DNA from: Eutreptiella sp. 'Long Island Sound 2002'
Lineage: Eukaryota; Euglenozoa; Euglenophyceae; Eutreptiales; Eutreptiaceae
Assembly: GCA_964036045.1 (NCBI GenBank)
Contig: OZ038382.1
Location: 89,699,795 to 89,763,794, forward strand
Direction of reading: 5' to 3'
Length of the DNA stretch: 64,000 nt
Shown here: in pieces, positions 56,271 to 64,000 of the stretch
Numbering within the stretch: the first letter of the stretch is position 1
Layout of the letters: every line of letters begins with the position of its first letter
Translations under genes and position numbers: made by a program
The notes under the pieces: generated by a model
Databases searched by the model: none
The model's input: only the letters and a program-made list of their open reading frames with translations
What the model was told of the DNA's origin: nothing

Positions 56271-56484
56271 GGCTCCAAGCAGTGGGGAGGACTGCGGCTA
56301 TCAGGGCAAGCAGTGGCCGAATGGTAATGCAGCCGACCGCAGACTATTTGGTCGGTGGTTTGGACCCGGGTCGGGCGAAGATGGCGGCGGTGCCGCCGGC
56401 GACATTCGACCGACCAGGATTCGAACATTACCATTCGAAGGGGGTTTGATGTGACAGCAACGGGCCTCCCCACTGCTTGGAGCC
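56271..56484. mobile_element. 214-bp foldback element
   Basis: Perfect 20-bp terminal arms, GGCTCCAAGCAGTGGGGAGG at 56271 and its inverse at 56465. A second nested pair (CGAATGGTAATG at 56318, inverse at 56426) and further GGTCGGT/ACCGACC and GGCGGC/GCCGCC pairs make one long imperfect hairpin. No coding. It could be a MITE, or the source of a hairpin RNA. Confidence 0.8.
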
Positions 56485-57504
56485 TTTTGAGCGAGAACTT
56501 TTGACCCCCCCCCCTCAAAAAAAGTGATATCCAGTTTTCGGGGATAGAGGCCTCAGAATAAAAAAATCCATTGGGAATTGTCTTATTGGGCAAAATAATG
56601 ATTTTACAAGGGGTCGGACATCAAATATCATGCCTTGGGGTATGCTATGCGAAGGACCCCAAAAAAGGGGGGGTATACGACGCCCGCGCTTGCGCTTGAC
56701 CTAACAACCTCTCTTCGAGGTGATTTGTTAGATACATTAGCGGGGTTGGGTGGCACATGCCATGCGCTTCCCGACACCCATCATGGGCGCTCGCGAGGGA
56801 GCGGTGCCCCACCACGCATTCGTGGAGCGCTCTCCTCTTCAGCATCGTTCCAAGTGAGCCATAGGGGTAACAAAAAAAAGTAAAAACCCAAAGGGAAAGC
56901 GCTTGGGGCCCGAAGGCTCTTGCATGGAGCAATGGCTCTTACATGCAGTGGCGCTAAAACAACCATTGAAAACAGAAACTAAACAAACACAACAGGGAAG
57001 ACCCCGTGATTCTTGAAGTAAAAAGCGCGCGCGGGGGGGGGGGGGGGGATGCAAGTCCGACCGGGGCGCTGCACTACCCCGAAACCCGCCAGGTCCTCAA
57101 GCTCTCCCCATCAAGCGAGGGGCCTCCATACCGTTGGCCGTCACACCTGTGTGCATGGGCAGGCAGGTGGGCACAGGAGGGGGGGGGGTTTGGGCTGCAG
57201 GGGCCAGCTTGGGGGGGGGGGGGGGGTCAGGGGCTGCTGTGCGGGGATTCGTCGGCGGGGCAGGCATGTGTGGGGAGGAACATGAGGCGATGCGAGCCGT
57301 CCTCTCTAGGGCTCGCTGGCTGGTTCCTGGGACCCATAGGTCTGGTGCTGTGGGTTAGCAGAGTCCCTGGGGATGGTACTTTGTGCTGGAGCGCGCATAC
57401 ACCCGACGCTGTTTGCACACCGCTGATAGGCAGTGCCTGGGCCCTGTCGTGGCCGGCTTTGCACTTGGCACCCAGCCAGTGGGTCGGGCTGGGAAGTACT
57501 CAGG

Positions 57505-57604
57505 GTGTGGTGTGGTGTGGCGTGGTGTGGTGTGGTGTGGTGTGGTGTGGTGTGGTGTGGTGTGGTGTGGTGTGGTGTGGTGTGGTGTGGGGTGGTGTGG
57601 TGTA
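57505..57604. repeat. (GTGTG)n pentanucleotide microsatellite
   Basis: About 20 GGTGT units in a wider G-rich region (57030-57660) with G runs at 57036-57049 and 57212-57226. Long plus frames are compositional. Confidence 0.92.
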
Positions 57605-57816
57605 ATAGGATGCAGTGCAGCTCAGTGCATAGCAGTGTGGTGGGAATGTGGTGCGGTGTGAGGAGCAGAAACAGACGGCATTTGGACCTTCATACGATTC
57701 TTATGTCCGTTCATCTCCTCCATGTACAAGATGCGACCCCCAATGTTTTCTAAATTGACGTTCATCAGACCTCCAGTTTGGCGTAGCTTCAGACCCTACG
57801 AGAGAAGAGGTGTCAA

Positions 57817-58071
57817 ATGTTTGAGGGTGTGATGCACGTGGGCCACACCACATACATTGATAACGGTTCGCACTGGAGTGTGCCCACACCAATGACACAA
57901 TGCAATACTTTTTTACATGCCATTTCCCCACATCAACGACACATGAACACACTAGAGGAAACGGAACGCAGCCAATGCGTGATGTGTGTGTTACAGGGGA
58001 GCGGATGGAAAACTAGAAGATATCCTAGACCAGGGAAAGATGCTCATTTTGGTGCTCAAGGAGCATTCAAA
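57817..58071 (+). CDS. Candidate upstream exon of the plus-strand transposase-like gene
   Basis: The frame reads FEGVMHVGHTTYIDNGSHWS, FLHAISPHQRHMNTLEETER, SQCVMCVLQGSGWKTRRYPR and stops at a strong donor, TTCAAAC|GTGAGTACC (58072). A CxxC occurs in CVMC. The next coding exon on this strand begins at 61868. No domain is named. 58072-59105 is AT-rich with no other gene that I can support. Confidence 0.4.
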
Positions 58072-59104
58072 CGTGAGTACCAAAGCCCCCTGGCCACTGT
58101 GATGTTGTAATACATGCTGCTCCATCCCCCCGAACACATATATACACATATTCTCTAAACAACCGTGTTCTGGGGAATCCTTGTACTGCGTACGCAATGT
58201 ACACTACTTTTAAGAAACATTGCCCAACAGAGCCTCCAAACTGAACAGCTTCCAAATGTCCCCCCAAACCAACCTTTGAATAACTAAATTGCATGGATTG
58301 TTCCCTCTCCCCACCTCACCTGGCATGCTTGATGGATTGCTCCATACAAGGCCCGGAGGCATTCCCTGTCTGGGATTGATGGGCGCATCCACGCTGCGAA
58401 GGCACATACATGCACAAACAAATGTATGGCAAGAAGGTAACAAAAAAAGGCTCAAGCCATGCTAAAAAGCACAAAACACCTAAAACGAGTGTGGACTGTG
58501 GCGACACAACTCTCCTACACCCCCCTTTAGAGGGTGGAAACATGCAACAGCAGGTTTGCAACCATCTTTGGCTGGTATCAGGTGGCCAGATTACTAGTAT
58601 GTCCTACAAGTGGCACTGACAACGAGTCCTTGGTGTTACCTGACTACCAAATAGTTACAGGGCACCAAACCAGAAACCATCTAAAAACCACCCACCACTT
58701 CTTCACACCAGGGCAAAGCAACGAGAGAAACAAGTGTAATACCTACTATCTCCACAAATGCACTTGACTTGTACTTGTACCAATGAGAAAAATATAATGA
58801 ATGGCATCCAAGATGCAATGGCATCCAAGATGCACGCATGTTCGAGTGACAAGTGCCACACTCACATATATATATCACCTAGACGGTGCGCACACAATTG
58901 GCAACAGACACTGTCATCATTCCCTTCATCCTCTACAGTGGCTTCCTTTTATGCCCACACAGACTCATGCACACGAGGCCAGAGTCCAAAGGGTTGATAC
59001 CGGATACAAAACTAAGCAAAATGCGCACATGTCCATGCAACTCCTTGGTGGAACCCATCTAAAAAAAATATGGACCAAAAGTAGGCAAAGAGGTGCTCCG
59101 AGAT

Positions 59105-61830
59105 AGAGCATCCAGATACTATTGAGGGACAGCCCTAATTGTAGGAGACTTTGAACCATTGGGAATTTGCGATTCAAAGTACGTGGTTTTGAGCCACCGG
59201 AGCACGCAGATACTACTAGATACTACTGAGGGACAACCCTGATTGTAGGAGACTTTGAACCACTGGGAATTTGCGATTCAAAGTACGTGCTTCTTAGCCA
59301 CCAGAGTACCCAGATACCACCAGATACCAGTGAGGGACAGCCCTATTTGTAGGAGACTTTGAACCATTGGGAATTTGCGATTCAAAGTACGGGTTTGTGT
59401 GCCACCAGAGTACCCAGATACCACTGAGGGACAACCCTAATTGTAGGAGACTTTGAACCATTGGGAATTTGCGCTTCAAAGTACGGGTTTGTGTGCCACC
59501 AAAGTACCCAGATACCACTGAGGGACATCCTTGTTTGTGGGAGACTTTGAACCATTGGGAATTTGCGATTCAAAGTACGTGGTTTTGAGCCACCGGAGCA
59601 CGCAGATACTACTAGATACCACTGAGGGACAACCCTGATTGTAGGAGACTTTGAACCACTGTGAATTTGCGATTCAAAGTACGTGCTTCTTAGCCACCAG
59701 AGTACCCAGATACCACCAGATACCAGTGAGGGACAGCCCTATTTGTAGGAGACTTTGAACCATTGGGGATCTGCGATTCAAAGTACGGGTTTGTGTGCCA
59801 CCAAAGTACCCAGATACCACTGAGGGACAACCCTAATTGTAGGAGACTTTGAACCATTGGGATTTTGCGCTTCAAAGTACGGGTTTTTGAGCCACCAAAG
59901 CACCCACATACCACTGAGGGACAACCCTGCATGTATGAGACTTTGAACCATCAAGAATTTGCAATTCAAAGTACGGGTGTCTGTGCCACCAGAGCACCCA
60001 CATACCATTGAGGGACAGCCCTGGACGTATGAGACTTTGAACCAGTGGGAATTTGTGATTCAAAGAACGGGTTTCTTAGCCACCAAAGCACCCACACACC
60101 ACTGAAGGACAACCCTAATTATAGGAGACTTTGAAGCATTGGGACTTTGCAATTCAAAGTACGGGTTTGTGAGCCACTAGAGCAGCCACATACCACTGAG
60201 GGACAACCCTAATTCTAGGAGACTTTGAACCATTGGGACTTTGCGATTCAAAGTACGGGTTTCTTAGCCACCAAAGCACCCAGATACCACTGAGGGACAA
60301 CCCTAATTATAGGAGACTTTGAACCATTGGGAATTTGCGATTCCAAGTACGGGTTTGTGTGCCACCAAAGTACCCAGATACCACTGAGGGACAACCCTAA
60401 TTGTAGGAGACTTTGAACCATTGGGATTTTGCGATTCAAAGTACGGGTTTTTGAGCCACCAAAGCACCCAGATACCACTGAGGGACAACCCTGCATGTAT
60501 GAGACTTTGAACCATCAGGAATTTGCAATTCAAAGTACGGGTGTCTGTGCCACCAGAACAGCCACATACCACTGAGGGACAGCCCTGGACGTATGAGACT
60601 TTGAACCATTGGGAATTTTCGACTCAAAGTACAGGTTGGTGAGCCACCAAAGCACCCACATACCATTGAGAGAAAGCCCTGGATGTATGGGACTTTGAAC
60701 AATTGGGAATTTGCGATTCAAAGTACGGGTTTCTTAGCCACCAAAACACCCACATACCACTGAGGGACAACCCTAATTCTAGGAGACTTTGAACCATTGG
60801 GAATTTGCGATTCAAAGTACGGGTTTGTGTGCCACCAGAGTACCCAAATACCACTGAGGGACAACCCTATTTGTAGGAGACTTTGAACCATTGGGAATTT
60901 GCGATTCCAAGTACGGGTTGGTGTGCCACCAAAGTACCCAGATACCACTGAGGGACAACCCTAATTGTAGGAGACTTTGAACCATTGGGATTTTGCGATT
61001 CAAAGTACGGGTTTTTGAGCCACCAAAGCACCCACATACCACTGAGGGACAACCCTGCATGTATGAGACTTTGAACCATCAAGAATTTGCAATTCAAAGT
61101 ACGGGTGTCTGTGCCACCAGAACAGCCACATACCACTGAGGGACAGCCCTGGACGTATGAGACTTTGAACCATTGGGAATTTGCGATTCAAAGTACGGGT
61201 TGGTGAGCCACCAAAGCACCCACATACCATTGAGAGAAAGCCCTGGATGTATGGGACTTTGAACAATTGGGAATTTGCGATTCAAAGTACGGGTTTGTGT
61301 GCCACCAAAGCACCCACACACCACTGAGGGACAACCCTAATTCTAGGAGACTTTGAACCATTGGGACTTTGCGATTCAAAGTACGGGTTTGTGAGCCACC
61401 AGAGCTCCCAGATACCACTGAGGGACAACCCTAATTGTAGGAGACTTTGAACCATTGGGAATTTGCGATTCCAAGTACGGGTTTCGGAGCCACCAAAGCA
61501 CCCATATACCACTGAAGGCCAGCCCTAATTCTAGGAGACTTTGAGCCATTAGGAATTTGCGATTCAAAGTACGGGGTTTTGAGCCACCAGAGCACCCAGA
61601 TACCACTGAGGGACATCCCTGCATGTATGAACCATCAGCAATTTGCGATTCAAAGTACGGATGTGTGAGCCACCAAAACACCCACATGCCATTGAGGGAT
61701 AGCCCCGGATGTATGAGACTTTGAACCATTGGGAATTTGCTATTCAAAGTACGGGGTTTTGAGCCACCAAAGCACCCACACACCATTGAGAGAAAGCCCT
61801 CAATGTATGAGACTTTGAACCATGGGGAGT
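59105..61830. repeat. 94-bp tandem array, about 29 units with higher-order 564-bp repeat
   Basis: Each unit holds CTTTGAACCATTGGGAATTT...TTCAAAG (7-bp inverse arms) and AGGGACAACCCT. Variant patterns recur every six units: 60248-60570 matches 60812-61136. Units begin varying and shortening after 61500. Open minus frames of 60-160 codons are repeat translations. Confidence 0.93.
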
Positions 61831-61867
61831 ACGGTGCCTTTTTGCTATTTTGTGCCATTCCCTACAG

Positions 61868-63195
61868 TGACATGTCTTAGCATCACACATTGTACGTGGG
61901 CGATTTGGTGTACCAAGTGGAGACGACTGAAAGCCTTGAGTCAACCTTCTTCGCCGTCGTGTACCGCCACCAACGTGAGGGGCACGCCCAGCGGCCATGG
62001 TTGTTCCACGAGAAATTTGGGCAGCCCATGGGTCATACAGAGGAGGCGACCATGGAGTTCGATTCCTGGAGCCGGAAGCGGTACAAGACCACCATGCCCA
62101 AGTGACCTGGCTACAGGCGAAAGAAGACTCAGAAGGTTGAGGGAATCGCCCTCAAGGTGCGGCATGGACTGGCGCTCTCCCGTGGCGAGATGCGGGTTGT
62201 GCAACGGCTATACCCTAACCTACACTGCAACGCCCGCGCAGCTTGTAAAGGAAGAAAAAACAACACTCCCCTTATTTAACACGGACATCACAAACACACG
62301 GCTCCTTGTGGGTGTCTGCTTTTTTCTGCTCCACTTGGCATCCAGAAAAATGCAACTGTGCTCACAGCCATCAACCCCTTTGTCACTGTTTACTTTTGCC
62401 GATGGTGTTTATCCACGGGGGCGGGGGAATGTAAACTTGCAAGTAGCCGTCATAGACTGTCTGGGCAATTTGATCACCCACAGGGACACCGGTGTCCCTA
62501 GTAGCACCATGCTCGTTACATGGCGGAACATGCCAAAGAAGGCATTTAATATGTGGCGCATGGCGGGACGCATAGAGGAGCTGAACCTCCTGCACAAAAT
62601 GAAATGTCTAATATCACAGACCACCGCTGGGATAAGCCCTTATTTCATGTGTGGTGACCACCAGTATATTTGGTCTAATACCCGCACCAACCGGTGCTCA
62701 CTTTGTGACTCGTCTCGCACAGATAACATGCGAAAGCTCTTGTGGGGTACACACAGCCTCACCGGCAATCCCGGTCTCCGTCTAGGTGCCGTTGACAAGG
62801 TCGAGAACATGCAATTTGTGCAGCCCATCTTGCACAATTTGAACGGCAGAGTGTCCCGCTTTTTTGGTATATCTGGGCGTGCCCTGGATGGCACCCAGCA
62901 AGTTGCATTCCTGGCTGTGCTTTCAAAGGGGGCAAAGCGGTATGTTGTGTAGGACAATGCACAACAAGTAGCTATCAAAGCCCGGCAACGCCTTGCATCT
63001 GGATTGAGTCTCAGGGGGCGTGAGTCGCGTGAGCTGTTGGCCAAGGTTGTTTTGGGCATGATTTTGCCTCCGCCTTTCCACTGGGCTGCCTTGTCATTGT
63101 GCCATGTTGCGATGCTGCTTTATGCAAGTGACGTGAAAATGCCTATTGTTCAATGGAGAGCACCGGGTGCACTACACACCTTTCTGGCACTATGA
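61868..63195 (+). CDS. Transposase-like protein, interrupted, after a candidate giant intron
   Basis: The exon begins after acceptor TTTGTGCCATTCCCTACAG (61867). The first frame reads YVGDLVYQVETTESLESTFF, RPWLFHEKFGQPMGHTEEAT, then TGA (62103) and VEGIALKVRHGLALSRGEMR. The second frame, from about 62370, reads VNLQVAVIDCLGNLITHRDT, VTWRNMPKKAFNMWRMAGRI, CGDHQYIWSN, NRCSLCDSSRT, LRLGAVDKVENMQFVQPILH, NLNGRVSRFFGISGRALDGT and ends KGAKRYVV-TAG (62950). It then resumes in frame: DNAQQVAIKARQRLASGLSL, to TGA at 63193. The CxxC followed by an LHNLNG helix resembles the layout of the 549-residue protein at 28 kb. Stops suggest decay or missed introns. Confidence 0.5.
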
Positions 63196-64000
63196 GTCAT
63201 GGAGTTGGCAGAAGGCGGGAGTACATGCACATTGTATTGCCATTCTTTGTTGCACACATGGGGTCTGCCCACGTTGTCAATATGCACTAGCGATGAGGTA
63301 GGTGAGAGCAACCTTCGTCCCAGCAAACAATCCCCGATGACAGCATTCACGAATGCGGAACTCATGAATTATACATGAACTTGTTACACACCAATGCAAC
63401 TAGGCAGCAGGGTCACTTATGGCGCCCACAACGCCAGCCCATCATTTTGGAGCCTTGCATTTCCGGAACTGCTCAAGTGTGGCGGAACGGCATGGTGCAT
63501 GTCCTGACATTGTGGTCCATCATTGGGGATGCCACGATGTACATGGATAAGAGTGCCCACAGTTTGAAGTTGGGACTGCCACCGGTTCAGGGTTGCGGAA
63601 ACATTTGCTGTGTGTGGGCGATGTGTGCAGGTACAGAGCACCACGCGACTTTGGGAGCCATTTAATTGGAGCATGCTTCACGCTTGACCAATGACCCCTT
63701 GCACACCAAATCGTGTGTTTCAGTTCAGCAAGGAATGAAAAAAGTACACAATGGCGCACGACCGCCCGACCAGCACTCAGCAACCAGTGGCATCGGATGC
63801 TGAATTCAGTCACGCTGCTTCAGAGTCTAACGCCTTGTGGAAAAGCACAAGCCCTCTGCGCAAGTGCCGTGTGGCCTTGAAGGGCACAATATATAAAGAG
63901 CAGAGAAGTGACCGGGACTCCCACTAGGGTAGTAGTGGTGATGAGCTTCCACCCATGCCTACACAACGGTGCAAACACACCACCATCGTTGGCGCGAGTA
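63196..64000 (+). other. 3' flank, possible degraded continuation
   Basis: Short plus frames (ESNLRPSKQSPMTAFTNAEL near 63310; VLTLWSIIGDATMYMDKSAH near 63510) may continue the gene before, but no frame is long. The window ends without a recognisable feature. Confidence 0.35.

Noticed and set aside
56311-56437. A tRNA gene in the foldback element (A-box and B-box-like motifs)
   Set aside because: The motifs are on opposite strands and no acceptor stem or cloverleaf can be drawn.
57006-57753. 199-residue and 106-residue plus-strand proteins
   Set aside because: They run through G homopolymers and the (GTGTG)n microsatellite.
61775-61800. Another constant-loop hairpin (CATTGA...GAGAAAGCCC...TCAATG)
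   Set aside because: The core resembles the GAAAGCC loop, but it arises within a 94-bp unit whose siblings read GAGGGACAACCCT; probably coincidence.
59294-61858. Family of 60-160 residue minus-strand proteins with repeated MVQSL and GALVA-type words
   Set aside because: They translate the 94-bp array; 94 is not a multiple of three, so each frame is repeat noise cut into short pieces.

Overview
The window looks like nuclear DNA of a repeat-dense eukaryote, probably a microalga or other protist; I cannot fix the lineage. The reasons are: no operons or bacterial start signals, coding segments broken by GT...AG introns, tandem satellites on several scales, interstitial TTAGGG runs, and mostly mobile-element-like proteins. 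I see no rRNA, tRNA or CRISPR, and no conserved housekeeping gene.

Layout. 1-3.85 kb is a satellite built of three short palindromes. 3.85-21.05 kb is a roughly 600-bp satellite ('satellite B') in blocks that flip orientation three times, bracketed by an inverted pair of about 0.7-kb unique arms. 20.5-23.75 kb carries hairpins with a constant 10-nt loop and changing arms, ending in a 93-bp array of the same hairpin; a hypothetical minus-strand gene lies at 21.66-22.53 kb. 24.5-26.1 kb is low-complexity G-rich and C-rich DNA. 26.3-34.6 kb holds minus-strand multi-exon genes: a broken transposase-like gene, a 549-residue transposase-like protein, and a gene joining a 2-oxoglutarate/Fe(II) dioxygenase-like domain, a Cys-rich zinc-finger-like segment and a coiled coil. 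Their introns are filled with a GGAACCCCC/CCAGCGCTGG minisatellite.

35.8-38.5 kb holds exons separated by two similar ~450-bp intron-like elements, plus a broken copy of 'family X'. 38.9-40.9 kb is a second copy of the transposase-like gene from 26.3 kb. 41.3-42.4 kb is a small lysine-rich gene. 43.2-50.4 kb holds a ParB-like/methyltransferase-like gene (decayed) and the long family X gene, with 18 copies of an 18-bp palindrome spaced at about 60.5 bp in their gaps. 51.1-53.5 kb is a decayed reverse transcriptase/RNase H element. 54-57 kb has stray satellite B, unassigned sequence and a foldback element. 57.8-63.2 kb is a plus-strand, transposase-like gene whose candidate giant intron contains a 94-bp tandem array.

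The recurring theme is that each gene neighbourhood has its own palindromic word, repeated in that gene's introns and flanks and absent from neighbouring genes. This locus-private palindrome pattern, the constant-loop hairpins and the paired intron-like elements are the strongest candidates for an undescribed system. All splice sites given are read by eye from GT/AG motifs and frame continuity; none is confirmed by transcripts.
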